Made by a program: the position numbers and the translations under genes. Shown piece by piece: positions 21,445-32,984 of a DNA stretch of 64,000 nucleotides. The DNA lies in contig JAOANR010000001.1 in NCBI GenBank assembly GCA_030278955.1, forward strand, positions 26,107,120-26,171,119. The letters are read 5' to 3'. The notes below the pieces were generated by a model. That model had not been told where the DNA came from and made no database searches. It saw only the letters and a list, made by a program, of their open reading frames with translations. The first letter of the stretch is position 1. Every line of letters starts with the position of its first letter. Source of the DNA: Hygrophila difformis (taxonomy: Eukaryota > Streptophyta > Magnoliopsida > Lamiales > Acanthaceae).

Positions 21445-23157
21445 ATGCGTCTTAGATCCGGAAGAATCATTGCTGATCTGACACAAGAATTTGAAAACAT
21501 GTCCCTGCAAGACCAGACGATTCAGCGAACATCGGATGAGGACGCCGGTGAAACGGCGAATACTGCCTCACCGCAGCAGGGGATAATGCAGATCCCTACT
21601 CTGTCGGAACAAATGCGGCTATCGATGACTGAATCGATGGCCGAATTCATGCCTTTATTTACAAGGCACTTGATGGACGTTCTGCGGCCTGCCATGGCCG
21701 ACCAAACTAACCAGATATGTGGTTCCATGCGCGATGGAGGTCCCGCGGCACCCAGTACTACTATGGCGCAGAGCACTCCATACCCAGGACTGTCAAGAGG
21801 ACAACAGCGAATGTGGGGAAACACACCTGGCCAGCCGCCACTCCAGGACTCCGGAAGCGTGGTCAGTATGTTTCCACATTCGTACCAGACTGTGTATACC
21901 CCAACGGCACCCAGCATGCCGAATTTGGGTTACACGGCACCTCCCATGCCGGTATATGCTCCATCAAGCCCTTTGATGGCAACCAGCACTACACCAGGCC
22001 GCATGGCGGCTGGATCAAGCATGGCGACAAGGCAGGCGGCACCTCATGTGCCGAACATCCCAACCACGCCTTATATGGCGACACCTCTCAACCCGGGTTG
22101 GATGCCACCAACCCTAGGGGGCAGGCTCCACAGCCAGGCGGAGTGATGGCGGCTCCCATGGCATCGGCCGCCACTCCTATCCACACGGGAGGACACGCTC
22201 CACAACCATGTGGAGCACCCACAACACCTGCCGCCATGCCTCCTACGCAGGCACCAGTGATTTCACCGGAGTTGCTCGCGGACATGATGCAGCAGCACTT
22301 CAGAATTCAGCTAAAGCCGATGGAGCGGCCTACGTACCGAAAGTCATACCCGGACTGGGTAGACACCATGCAGCCATACCCAAGGGGCTTCAAGATGCCG
22401 GAATTCACTTCTTTTTCAGGAGATGATGGCAAGTCTACAGTGGAGCACATCGGAAGGTTCACTGCTCAGTGTGGGGAAGCAGCGGCCAATGACTGGCTGA
22501 AATTAAGACTGTTCAGTTCATCCCTCACCGGACCTGCCTTTGCATGGTTTGCCTCATTGCGGCCTAACTCAATCCAGAATTGGGCCGACCTCAAACGTGC
22601 ATTCCATGATAGGTTTTATACTCCACTGTCTCAGGTAAGCCTTGCAGACCTCACTAATGCTAAACAGTATGCCGATGAAGAGGCAAGCTCTTTTATTAGT
22701 AGATTACAACGGCTGAAAGGCCGATGTTCCATAGCAATCCCGGAAAGGGAAATAGCCAATATTGCAGTGGCTAGCATGTTACCAAAACTAAAGCAACATT
22801 TAATTGTGCAGGATGCGACTGACCTTGCCCAGCTGGCCGAGAGAGCGGCCCGCTTGGAAAAGTTCCTGGAGGAACAAGAAGGGAGACGTCCTACACGTCG
22901 AGTCCACTTCGAGGAAGTGATAGTGAGCGACGAAGAGGACGAACCAATGGAAGTGGCTGTTGCAGAACTAATCCAGACAGCCAAGCCGCACACTTGTGCA
23001 GCCCTTAAGCCGCCTAAACAAAGGGAAGCCAAATATAAACCTGAAGAGGATCTCTTCGATATGAGCAAAGCGGACTAAGTATTTGACGCCTTACTCAAAG
23101 ATGGCGTGATTAAGCTGCCTGAGGGGCAGAAATTACCAGCGGCCGAAGACATTCAAT
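21445..23157 (+). pseudogene. Gypsy gag, one frameshift and one stop
   Basis: The frame from ATG 21445 (MRLRSGRI...) is open to 22146, and a frameshift near 22100-22146 moves the reading to the frame closing at 23078. The second part holds the Retrotrans_gag-type domain: MPEFTSFSGDDGKSTVEHIGRF, then WFASLRPNSIQNWADLKRAF and RFYTPLSQ, a typical Tat-lineage Gag. A TAA at 23076 interrupts a conserved segment that continues in frame (VFDALLKDGVIKLPEGQK) to the N gap. The equivalent segment is seen in the other gypsy element near 37548. The proline- and methionine-rich region before the shift is the variable Gag linker. Confidence 0.82.
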
Positions 23158-23657
23158 NNNNNNNNNNNNNNNNNNNNNNNNNNNNNNNNNNNNNNNNNNN
23201 NNNNNNNNNNNNNNNNNNNNNNNNNNNNNNNNNNNNNNNNNNNNNNNNNNNNNNNNNNNNNNNNNNNNNNNNNNNNNNNNNNNNNNNNNNNNNNNNNNNN
23301 NNNNNNNNNNNNNNNNNNNNNNNNNNNNNNNNNNNNNNNNNNNNNNNNNNNNNNNNNNNNNNNNNNNNNNNNNNNNNNNNNNNNNNNNNNNNNNNNNNNN
23401 NNNNNNNNNNNNNNNNNNNNNNNNNNNNNNNNNNNNNNNNNNNNNNNNNNNNNNNNNNNNNNNNNNNNNNNNNNNNNNNNNNNNNNNNNNNNNNNNNNNN
23501 NNNNNNNNNNNNNNNNNNNNNNNNNNNNNNNNNNNNNNNNNNNNNNNNNNNNNNNNNNNNNNNNNNNNNNNNNNNNNNNNNNNNNNNNNNNNNNNNNNNN
23601 NNNNNNNNNNNNNNNNNNNNNNNNNNNNNNNNNNNNNNNNNNNNNNNNNNNNNNNNN
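23158..23657. other. Assembly gap, 500 N
   Basis: Exactly 500 N replace sequence. A round number of this kind normally marks a scaffold join of unknown length. Flanks do not match each other: gypsy gag lies to the left, unrelated sequence to the right. Confidence 0.98.
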
Positions 23658-24512
23658 AATAGGCTTGTTAAGTTCATTTGGGTTTAAAGAAAACGAGTCA
23701 AGTTTGAATTTTTATGATCCCTAGCCAAGCATCAGCAACCTGGTCTATTTTTCACAGAAGTAGAACTACTAAAATACATCCATTGTGCTACTCAAACAGT
23801 TGATGAATTAATCTTATGTATTTTCAAGGAGCAAAGCAATTATTAGATTGATGAAGAATATAAAGAAGTTCCCTGAAGCATTCATTATGACGAAGTGTCT
23901 ATCCACGAGATTCTGGGATACCCATGAGCAGAATTCTGTTTAAACCAAATAACATGTAAAATACCTTGTCAACTCAATCTGGAAGCACAATTTCTTTATA
24001 ACCAAATACATCATTTTCTTGTGATGCCTCCTGTAAAAAAATAATATATTTCCAATCATAGTTCATTAACCAAAAAGATCATGAAAATTTAAAAATAAAG
24101 AATATGAAATGATTTACCCTGCCCGATCCGATCCTCATCTATCGTCAGATAAATCTTGGACGGTGGAGATTACCTCACAGCCCCAACTAACATTTACTAT
24201 TATTTCCTTTTATTAAATATCATCATCGTCATTCCCCTCAAGGCCTCAACCACAATTCCACAAACTAAACAATAAAAAACAAAAGACCACACATTGAAGA
24301 AGAAGAAATCAAAATAGCAACTATCTAAAATAATACTACAAATTCAATTATCCTAGTATATTATCTAATAGTCCGAGTGTATGTATTATTGTAACTCTCA
24401 TCTTTCCCCTACTAGCTTATTTCTATTCTTCGACCAACAAAAACCAACAAAAGCCAACAAAATGTTTTCAATGCCTGCCTCTAATTTGCAAAATGTTGAA
24501 TCCTGTTAACTA
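23658..24512. other. Unidentified sequence after the gap
   Basis: No domain was recognised. It is less AT-biased than its surroundings in places. On the minus strand a short open tail (24030-23974) preceded by a pyrimidine-rich TTTTTTTACAG could be a terminal exon, but nothing upstream supports it. Confidence 0.35.
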
Positions 24513-25000
24513 CTCCCTCCGTCCCAATATAAGTGGTCCCTTTCTTTTGGGCACGAGAATTTAGGTAGTGGGATTTAGTAGTTAAAGTGGTGTGAGTAAA
24601 TTTGACTAATTCATCCATCTAATTTATAATGGTTACATTTGATTTTTAACCATATTTATTATTTAACTTTGACTTAATGTTATCGTAATGATGTAGAAAG
24701 ACAAAAATAGTCAAGTGTGATCTTGTTGGAATCGTCTAATCGTATAGTTTTAGAATATATATTTTATATAATTTTTATTTATACCCATTTTGAGATATTA
24801 ATGGTTAAACATATATAGGGACTTTGTGCAGAAAGTACAATTGTCATTATTGTGGGGTTTTTAATCATGTTTATGTTAATCTAATTTACTTAAAAGGGAA
24901 AGTGGCCACTTTTAATGGGACACCCCAAAAAGGAATAGTGACCACTTTTAATGGGACACCCAAAAAGGAATAGTGGCCACTTTTAAAGGGACGGAGGGAG
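24513..25000. mobile_element. Stowaway-like MITE, 488 bp
   Basis: The ends CTCCCTCCGTCCC and GGGACGGAGGGAG are perfect inverted repeats flanked by TA on both sides. The right part repeats 'gtggccacttttaatggga' about three times. The centre resembles the Stowaway-like unit nested in the 8967 element ('tagttttagaatatatattt'), so the element may be chimeric. Confidence 0.85.
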
Positions 25001-25002
25001 TA

Positions 25003-25480
25003 CATTTTTATTTTTTTTAGGGAAAAGATTTTCTTCAAAATTAACAACCATTACAACACCATTACAGCACCTGCTACACCAAAAAGGCAACCTTTCACTA
25101 TAACATACTCAATTGAAATGGACATCATTCAACATAAATATAGCATTCTGTGAATTGGCAGATATATGTATGCGAACATGTAAGTCACCCAACCCTTCAG
25201 TGATGAGCTCAAAACCATTCCTTCATAAGTATATACAATCCCATTAAATTCAAAAATCAGTTTTTGACCACAGGTTTTCGACTCAAATTCAAAAAGAAAC
25301 AATGTAAAAATCGATTCAAAAAGAAACACAGTGCCGTGAAGGATTTGACTCAAATTCAAAAAGAAAAAAAGAAAGAAACACGGTGCAGACCTAAGAATCA
25401 GTTTTTAGGATGCTTATTATGGGTTATTCGAAAGAGATTCGATCTGAATAAAATCGCCAGTTCTTGTGAATAAAACGCTT
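25003..25480. other. Non-coding DNA with short direct repeats
   Basis: 'gactcaaattcaaaaagaaa' occurs near 25279 and 25347. No gene was recognised. If the minus-strand first exon at 25483-25718 is real, this would be its intron. Confidence 0.4.
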
Positions 25481-25482
25481 AC

Positions 25483-25718
25483 CGTTGGGGGCAAAAGGCA
25501 GAGGTCGTCGATCGGCGACGGCGGATGAGAGGAATTGGGAAGATGGCGGCGTCCGGTGGGGGAAAGGGCAGGGATGGCGGCGAGCCGGCGATGAGAGTGG
25601 AGAAGCCGACGAGATTCTGGACTCTGGAGTATGGGGTGTCGTGTGCGGCGGGATGAAATGGAATTCTGGAGTATGAGATGTGGGGAGGGGAAATTAGGTC
25701 TAGGCTAGAAATTTTCAA
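25483..25718 (-). other. Possible first exon / 5' UTR of a minus-strand gene
   Basis: On the minus strand this GC-richer block is open throughout without an ATG. It is rich in CTC/TCC and CCG repeats like plant 5' leaders, and ends in CAACG|GTAAGCG, a strong donor, followed by T-rich intron-like sequence. No downstream exon could be assigned. It may be a leader exon orphaned by rearrangement, or chance. Confidence 0.25.
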
Positions 25719-25789
25719 ATTTATTAAAATTAATAAATAATTTAAAATAATAATATGAAATTACAATATTACCCTATTAACGAACATAT

Positions 25790-25950
25790 ACGAACAATTT
25801 CGAACTGTTCGCGAACAAAGCTCGTGTTCGTTCGTTAAGCAAACGAGCTCATTTTTGTGTTCGAGCTCGGCTCGTTAAGCTTAGCAAACAAACAGTTAAC
25901 GAACGAACACGAGCCGAACCGAGCTTTGTTCGCGAACAGTTTGTTTGTTT
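25790..25950. repeat. Foldback repeat (GAACGAACACGAGC type)
   Basis: The inverted arms are 'gttcgcgaacaaagctcg' near 25807 and 'cgagctttgttcgcgaac' near 25920, with nested smaller palindromes between. This is a familiar hairpin-forming plant repeat with no coding capacity. It abuts the start of the NPR5/BOP-like fragment. Confidence 0.7.
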
Positions 25951-25960
25951 TACAACTCTA

Positions 25961-26452
25961 GTCAAGCTGATGGTTATGGGGGAAGGCTTGAATCTCGACG
26001 AGGCATTGGCACTGCACTACGACGCCGTCGAGAATTGCGGCCGGGAAGTTGTTAAGGCGCTGCTTGAGCTCGGGGCGGCGGAAGTGAATTACCCTGCAGG
26101 TCCATTGGGGAAGACGCCACTGTACCTCGCGACAGAGATGGTGTCCCGGACATGGTTGCGGTGCACCTTGCTGCTGCACAGTCGACAAAATGACGCCGCT
26201 CGACGTCCTTCGAACCCTAACTTAGATTTCATATTCAAAGGGGTGGCGATTCGAGGTCTGAGCCACATTGAGCCCAATCCCCTGCCTATGGTGGTGATGT
26301 CCAGGGAGGACGGGGACGCCAATGAGCCGACTTCTTCCGGTACAAGCGACGGTGATTTATCCTCCAACAAGTGACGGGAGCAGTGGTGGAGGGGGTAACA
26401 CTGGGAATATTAATGTGGATTCGAGATTATGGTGTATTTGAATTTGGGAGCA
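25961..26452 (+). pseudogene. NPR5/BOP-like (BLADE-ON-PETIOLE) ankyrin-region fragment, broken
   Basis: The frame from 25961 reads VKLMVMGEGLNLDEALALHY and continues ENCGREVVKALLELGAAEVN, then PAGPLGKTPL, very like the ankyrin region of NPR1-family BOP/NPR5 proteins, plant co-regulators of leaf and flower patterning. After TEMVS the frame shifts; MTPLDVLRTLT is readable in another frame near 26191, then FIFKGV..GLSHIEPN returns to the first. A short deletion follows before VMSRE, and the C-terminal DSRL near 26420 is separated from VYLNLG-like codons by a small indel. The BTB/POZ half, normally N-terminal, is absent, and the fragment starts beside a foldback repeat. There are at least two frameshifts plus deletions. 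It is a duplicated fragment of a family member rather than a working gene. Confidence 0.75.
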
Positions 26453-27102
26453 CATATGGTGTATTTGAATTTGATGGGGATGGGTAGGGTTGGGTAAGGT
26501 TTTAAGATCCTATTTGTGCAAAACAAAAGATTAAAACAATCAAATAAGAATATATTGGATATAAAATTAGTAATGGATGGATTTGGACAATTAAAAAAAA
26601 AGGATCTTTTGGCATTTTTTTCCTAAAATACCGCTTGCTTATTAGAGCATCCGCATCGCTGCATCAAAAAGCCAATTAAAACTGTGTATGTCAGAATTAA
26701 TTGAATTAGAGTGGGATGGGGCAATTAACATGAGGTGGGTCCCATGTTTTCAATTCAAAGGAATGAACTCAGTTAATTTCTATGGGTCCCATGCCTGCCC
26801 TACCCTTTCTTTAATCCCAATGTTTTTTTCACATATTTTTTCTTTTACTCTTTTACTCATAAAAAAATAATTTTTTAATTGGTTGTGGGTCCTACAATAA
26901 GTAATTATTAATTGGTAGAGGGATGCATGAATTAATTGGAATGAATTAAAAGGATTTTGGGAATAGAGAAAAGCTGATGTGGCAGTGAGAAAATGGAAAA
27001 AAGTGAGTTAGAGGATGAAATGACATATTTGGCATTTTTTTTTTCCTAAATTAGTAAAGAGATTTATAGACACTCACAAATAGAGGACTGTGGGCAGATT
27101 TA
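26453..27102. other. MITE-like debris, no gene
   Basis: 'tggcatttttttcctaaa' occurs near 26610 and again near 27029 as a direct repeat around a block starting TTAGAGCATCCGCATC (near 26641), a MITE-type end. The 60-codon frame near 26688 is not supported by any domain. Confidence 0.4.
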
Positions 27103-27391
27103 GGATCCATTCTGCACGTCGAGCTGTAGGGAGCTGTAGCTATCAGGTTTTGCATAAGTGTTCGGTATAAGTAGGTGTAGCTGTCAAAAATTATAATTTG
27201 AAGAGAAAAATGAATTAAATTTGGAAAGTAGCTTTCGAAAGCTCCCAAAAGCTACCTCTTGTAACTTCTAAAAAGAAGCTTTCAAAAGCTCCCAAAAGCT
27301 CCGAAAAGCTAGTGTACAGAACGGGGCTTTTGTTTTGAAAGAAAAACTAAAGCTTCCAAAAGCTCTCAAAAGCTGCGTACAGAATAGACCC
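27103..27391. mobile_element. Tourist-like MITE, copy 1
   Basis: The element is flanked by TTA on both sides (27100-27102 and 27392-27394), as in PIF/Harbinger-derived Tourist MITEs. The ends are GGATCCATTCTGCACG and the complement-like CGTACAGAATAGACCC. The interior has repeated 'aaaagctcc(c/g)aaaagct'. Confidence 0.75.
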
Positions 27392-27688
27392 TTACAAATC
27401 ACGACCGTTCAACCCGTAACATAATTTCATCAGTTTCCTTTTTCATACTCCTCTTGAGCCCAGGCAGTTGGCAACTGCCTTGCCAGCGGATCTTCCGCCC
27501 ACTTTTGTCTACCATTTGCTCTTGTACAAAACAAGACCATAAAACATGTGTTATAAGACAGACGAAAATGAATTTTGCAATCATGTTTCTTTGATGTTTT
27601 AACAAACTAGGAACAATTGTATGTTTGCCATCAAACGGTTGCAAGGGAAACAGGGCAAAGTAGCTTAATGTACAACTTTTTCGCATTA
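27392..27688. other. Spacer between two Tourist-like MITEs
   Basis: The minus strand is open for about 95 codons here, but shows no recognisable domain and its ends fall at the MITE junctions. No feature was supported. Confidence 0.3.
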
Positions 27689-28051
27689 GGGTCTGTTCTT
27701 CACGCAGAGCTGTAGCTGTGAGCTGTAACTACGAGCTGGAGCTGTAGCTGTCAGTTTTATTTAAGTGTACTGTACAACTAGCTGTAACTGTCAATAAATG
27801 TATGAAATGACATAAAAGGACAAACATTTATGTAGATTATTGGGTAGTGAGTTAGTTATTGGGTTAAAATTGTAATTGTTCAATAATAAGCTACCAGCTT
27901 ATTTTTTAAAGCTACTACAAATAGCTTCTAAAAAGAAGCTTCCAAAAGCTCCCAAAAGCTAGTGTGCAGAACGGGGCTTTTGTTTTAAAATAAAAGCTAA
28001 AGCTACCAAAAGCTACCAAAAGCTCTCAAAAACTGTGTGCAGAACAGATCC
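27689..28051. mobile_element. Tourist-like MITE, copy 2
   Basis: This is the same family as 27103-27391. TTA lies on both sides (27686-27688 and 28052-28054), with ends GGGTCTGTTCTTCACGC and GTGTGCAGAACAGATCC. It is longer because of an AT-rich insertion in the centre. Confidence 0.78.
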
Positions 28052-29860
28052 TTAATGAGGTTCCTAACTCGCTTAGGTCATATATGGCCCACAGAAGCTC
28101 TACCCAAAGAATTACTATGTAATTTAAGTTTGTTTTGTATTTCTCTTTTTACTACTGTATTAATAATTACATAGGGCGTTGATCCTTTTTAGATATAAAG
28201 GCATTCTTTTGGGTGCAGTGCTTAAAACTAAGTAGAAATTAAACCTTTTTAGCATTGTGTTATGTTTTATAAATAAATCAATAATTTATAATTATGGTTT
28301 AAATACTACTATAAGTGGACTTCATTTTTATTACAGAACATGCCCACATAAAATAACTAAGAGCACTGGGTCCACAATATTTCGAACTTCCCAATTTTCG
28401 GTTTCCACACATCTTTCAATTCATCACACCATAGACATTAGACACAAACAAGTCCAACGAAAAATAAGGCCATAAAGATCACCAGCTTCACAGAAAAATC
28501 ATTCTCCAAGAACTTACCACTAAAAAACAGTCCACACCAATTTAAACAAAGCAACACCATCATCTGAAGAATCATTCTTTCAAAGATATTTTGACAATAA
28601 CAGTGTATGAATTACTAAGAGCAACTCCAGCGGCAGACAGAAAACGGCAGACGGGCCTTGCATTTTCATGTGGAGTGAATAGTGCCCCGGCTATTTGTAG
28701 CAGAGCAGTGCAGAGTGCAGACGGCAATGCTATCCATCTCTCTCTCGTTTTTCTTTTTCTTTTAATTTTATTTCACTATTTATATGTTTTTTTATATTAA
28801 ATTTTAATTGTAATAATGAAGCACTTTATTTTTTGGAGAAGCTACTAATGAAACAATTGAACTATAAATGTGTATATTTATTTTTATTATTAGATAATTT
28901 ATCGAGATAAATATTAAAATATATCACTACAGGGCCTATTTTTTATTTTAAGCAAACACAAATTACCAAAATAGACTATTACAAGGGCGGTGTATTATTA
29001 AAAATAGTCCAAATGACTTTTTAGTGTCATTTTTACAATGCAGATTATTATTAATATAGACCACTAAAAGATCATTTGGCCTATTTTTACAATGTAATGC
29101 CCTTGTAGCAGCCTATTATAGTGATTGGTGTATATAGTGACATAAAATAAAAAATATACTCTTGTAGTGGCCTATTTCAATATTAATATCTAACTTATCT
29201 ATCACATGCTTCTATTTGACAAAAAACTTAACCTATGTGCACAAATGCTAACCTATATAACAAAAATATTAACCTATATTAACAAATGCCCTATTTGCAT
29301 AAATAAATATATCGTTTCTATTATATCTAGTATTCCCGCCCAATGCGCGAGAATGTAAAAATATGCATACATGTATACATTGTACAATAACCGAACAATA
29401 GAGAATATGTCACTACCAATAATTTCTACATTACAATTTAGTGCCGTAAAAAGTATTATACTATAAACAATAGTTTTATTGAGAAAAAAATGAAAAAGGA
29501 AAGATAAAAGACTTTCTACTTACGACTTTAATGTAATATTGTATTACCAATCTTATTGTTTATTATCCAATATGCTAACCAATATTTTATTACCAATCTT
29601 ATATTTTTATTAAATAAATATATCGTTCCTATTATAATTTTTTATTTTTATTGGGCTTGCATAATAATTTGGTGAATATGAATTCAAATTATATCTGCTA
29701 ACATTAAAAAATTTAAAATATTAAAAATACCAATGAAAAAAAGATATGTATTTAAAAAGTTTAATTACTCAATTTAAATAGAACTTTATAAATAATGTCT
29801 CAATTTTCAGACATGTCTATTAGTGTTCCGACCTCAAACCATGCTTTTAAGTTATTAAAA
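28052..29860. other. Repeat-rich intergenic DNA without a gene
   Basis: 'aagagcaactccagcggc' near 28618 is a common plant MITE-type end. A hairpin-like block lies near 28925-29110, with 'aatagtccaaatgac' opposed to 'gatcatttggcctattt'. The rest is AT-rich, and virus-like sequence begins around 29860. Confidence 0.4.
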
Positions 29861-31099
29861 TCAATAAAGATCCAAAACTACGGATGCAAATAATTGATGA
29901 AATTAAGACAGAGGAAAATACTCCTCAAAATACTGAAGAATATTTTTATACAAAAATCTTAAATACAAATAAAACTTAATTGATGAAATTAGGACAGAGG
30001 AAAATACTCCTCAAAATACTGAAGAATATTTTTATACAAAAATCTTAAATATAAATAAAACTTATAACATGACAGAAGTCATAAATCAATTAAAAAACAA
30101 ATATCAAAAACAAAAAAGAAAATATATCTGTTCAAACTCTTTATAAAGAAATTAATAATTTAAAAGAAGAAATTAAAATATTAGAAAGTAAGAACATTAT
30201 AATGAAATTAGAATTGCTAAATTAAAAAATAATGCTGAATTAGATAATGATGTAGCATTAGAAATAGGAGAATCAAGTGATAATAATATTTTCAATGAAA
30301 TCTTTCTTTCTACTATTGAACGGTAATATCTAAAATGGTATATTAAAATATCATTATTGATAGATAATCATTACACAAAAACATTGACGGTCCTTGTTTA
30401 TAGTGGTGTAATTTAAATGTTATATAAGAAGGATTAATTCCTAGTAGATATTTCCAAAAAACTAGTCATACCTTATGGCATACTGGTGGTGATAAACTTT
30501 AAATACAATATAAGGTTCCTAAAACTTTTGTATGCATTGATAATAAATGTATTACTCAAAGTTTTATCTTAGCAATATTTCTAATCAAGTAATATTTGGA
30601 ACTTCCTTTTTAAATTGTATTTATTCAATTTAAAAAAATTGATAATAAAGGAATAATTGAAACCTATAAAAACGATAATATTTTCCTTGAATTCATAATA
30701 GAACCCCTTACTAGATTTTTGCATAATATTTATGATGATGTTAAAGCAAAACAAAAATCAAATAAATTTCTTAAAACAATAAATTAGTATTCTATCCATT
30801 GATGAACAATTGAGTAATCCTAAATTAAAGGAAAAATAAATTTATTAAAAATCAATTGTCTTTAGAAATTTGTAATGATCACCCAAATGCTTTTTGGGAT
30901 AGAAAGAAACATATTGTTTCATTACCTTATGAAGACTCTTATATTCCTACTAAGGCTAGACCTTGCCAAATAAATTCAGAATATCTTAATAATGTATTGA
31001 AATGGATTAGACATCCAATTCCCACAAAAAAGACTTACTTGATTTGTTTGCAATCCGAAGAATATATTATGATTATTCTGAAATGGATTATAAATTATA
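29860..31099 (+). pseudogene. Endogenous caulimovirid fragment A: coat-side linker, protease, start of RT
   Basis: Fragments in changing frames encode a lysine-rich coiled-coil-like stretch (about 30064-30250), a decayed retropepsin segment near 30385-30600, and the N-terminal RT segment (30856-31000; DRKKHIVSLPYEDS, PTKARPCQ). This order is that of the pararetroviral polyprotein of family Caulimoviridae. The segment is riddled with stops and frameshifts and lacks the RT catalytic region, because the text jumps from the RT start to a later RT part near 31000. An 86 bp tandem duplication sits at 29892-30063. The same region recurs at 33640-34340, so more than one viral unit is present. Confidence 0.78.
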
Positions 31100-31441
31100 C
31101 TCCATCCGTCCTACTTATATATAATGTCTCAAAAATTTTGGGCACGGTATTTTATGTGGGGATAATTAGTATTTAATGTAGGGGTAGATTATTATTTAAA
31201 GTGGGGGTAAATTAGAAATTTATGTAATGTGATGGTAATGAGTTTAAATTTTTAATTAATTTATTTATGTGTGATATGAGGTTGTGTGTTTGAAATTAAT
31301 ATTGGTATTTATTTATTTTTGTAATGTGATGAAGGTAGGTTTAATGATTCATATTTAATTATTTCCTAAAATGGAAATGAGACAAAGGTGTTGAGATGAC
31401 CAAAAGAGGAAAATATGAAATAAATAATGGAACGGAGGGAG
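31100..31441. mobile_element. Stowaway-like MITE inside the viral sequence
   Basis: The ends CTCCATCCGTCC and GAACGGAGGGAG are inverted and flanked by TA at 31098 and 31442. It has no coding capacity. It separates fragment A from the viral primer site. Confidence 0.85.
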
Positions 31442-31448
31442 TACTATA

Positions 31449-31458
31449 TATCAGAGCC
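31449..31458 (+). other. Viral minus-strand primer site (tRNA-Met type), truncated
   Basis: TATCAGAGCC followed by ATGAGGG matches the core of the tRNA-Met primer site that defines the genome start in caulimovirids. Its first bases are lost or merged with the TA of the adjacent MITE. Confidence 0.65.
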
Positions 31459-31462
31459 ATGA

Positions 31463-32261
31463 GGGTAATTAATATATTATGAGTTAACACATCATACTAA
31501 TGAATTTAATGAAGTTTGTTAATAAAATTTCTAATATAAAAATATTAGAAATGAGGAATATGGTATTCCACTGAATTTAGATCCGCTAAATAAGTGGACA
31601 ATTCCAAAAGGTGAACCTAGATTAATATATCAATTACGAACTTTTGAAAAATTTGGTCTAAAACAAGCAGTAAAAACTACTGGAGAATCAAATTCATTAG
31701 ACAATAATGAAATGATTATAAATTATTATCTGATAAGGTTATTGCTCATTATAAACATACCCATAAATTCTTACATATAGGATTAGTGCAAATTGTATTC
31801 AAACCTTTAACTTTAGAAGGTTTACCAGAAATCTTTATTGCATCTTTATTGCAGCTTTAAGAGATGGTAGAAACTTAAATTGGAAACAATCATTAATGGG
31901 AATATACAATCCAATTTGGCTCATGTCCCAATTTATTTCAATATTTATCCAAATTTACAATTATCTTTATCAGATATTAATATACTTGATGTTTTAACAT
32001 TAAATATTAAGACTCATGGTTATAATTATATTCCTGGAACAGAGGTTATATGTGTCTGTTATATATATTATAAACCCTTATTTACTTTACATTCTCAATG
32101 TAAAAGGATGGATAAACCAAGCAATGAAACAATAATAAATGAAACAAATTTCAATAGATCTAATATCACTTCTAGAAGACCTATTAAATGGGGAGAAATA
32201 ACATTTCCAGAAAATTGGATAACTGAACAAGCTGTTCTAGTTCAACCATAAATACATGATC
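31463..32261 (+). pseudogene. Endogenous caulimovirid movement-protein region
   Basis: The longest intact part is 31880-32251 (123 codons) containing YFNIYPNLQLSLSDINILDV and RRPIKWGEITFPENW, which fit the 30K-superfamily movement protein of caulimovirids that moves virus through plasmodesmata. The upstream part (31540-31880) is in shifted frames with several stops. The region follows the primer site as expected for the start of a caulimovirid genome. It is a decayed copy with no capacity for a full protein. The genus was not decided; the layout is compatible with florendovirus- or petuvirus-like polyproteins. Confidence 0.75.
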
Positions 32262-32984
32262 ATAATAATATTAGGGATTGGTTATGTTGCTGATTCAGTT
32301 TGTGCAGAAATGCTAAGCAAAAACTTGATTTGTGCTAAAGTTAGTGGAATACATTATTTTTTCTTTTTGGTAAGTGGAGTACATTTATTAGGTGGATATT
32401 CTTTCTATTTTTATTATTCTCACTAATTTGTGCATTATCTATATGTTATTTAGGAAAGTTGTTTCTTTGGGTACAATTGATAAGGAAGGAAATCATTCGT
32501 CGATGGAATGTTCCAGTATGTAAATAATGATGTATGCTAATTTAGTATGTAATTAGTGCTATGTACTTTTAGATTGTGAAATCAATGATGAAAAACTCAT
32601 TAATAATATGTACTATGGGAATAATATATGAATGCATGTGCTAATGAATCACACCTATAGTGCTATGTGCTAGTATATTGTATAATTAGTGATATGTGCT
32701 GATTTAATGTGTATTTAGTTCTAAGTGAATGCTAAAAACATTTATGAATTCACTAATATTAATTTATCAAATTAGGAGGAATAAATATTACCAAAACCAT
32801 CAGTTAACCATCATGGAAACAAATTATAATGTTATGGAAACAAAATATCACATTAACCAAATTAATAGTGCCTCTTAATTGGAAATCACTTCAAGAATAA
32901 TCCGATTAGCACATAATGAACTGTCTTATAGCAATTTCTGGACCTACATAATTTTGGATTTCTGCATACTAACTAAACCCATAA
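32262..32984. other. AT-rich insertion inside the viral sequence
   Basis: Virus-like reading stops after about 32261 and resumes near 32985. The intervening 720 bp has no viral similarity and repeats phrases such as 'tagt(a)atgtaattagtgctatgt'. It is possibly an unidentified non-coding element; no ends were found. Confidence 0.4.

Larger units (their letters stand above)
20708..23157 (+). mobile_element. Ty3/gypsy (Tat-type) element, 5' part, cut by the N gap
   Basis: It has a 5' LTR (20708-21391), a primer-site-like ATTGGCACGCCCAGTGAG just after it and a gag frame reaching the gap at 23158. No pol domains or 3' LTR appear after the gap, so the remainder lies in the unsequenced part or is deleted. 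The candidate left target duplication is CATAA (20703-20707), which cannot be verified without the other end. Confidence 0.8.

Noticed and set aside
21522..21917. 131-codon minus-strand frame
   Set aside because: It is antisense to gypsy gag and has no domain of its own.
23974..24030. Possible terminal exon on the minus strand ending VFGYKEIVLPD and stop
   Set aside because: The acceptor looks good, but it is only 18 codons and no upstream exon joins in phase; the nearest donor candidate gives a different short frame.
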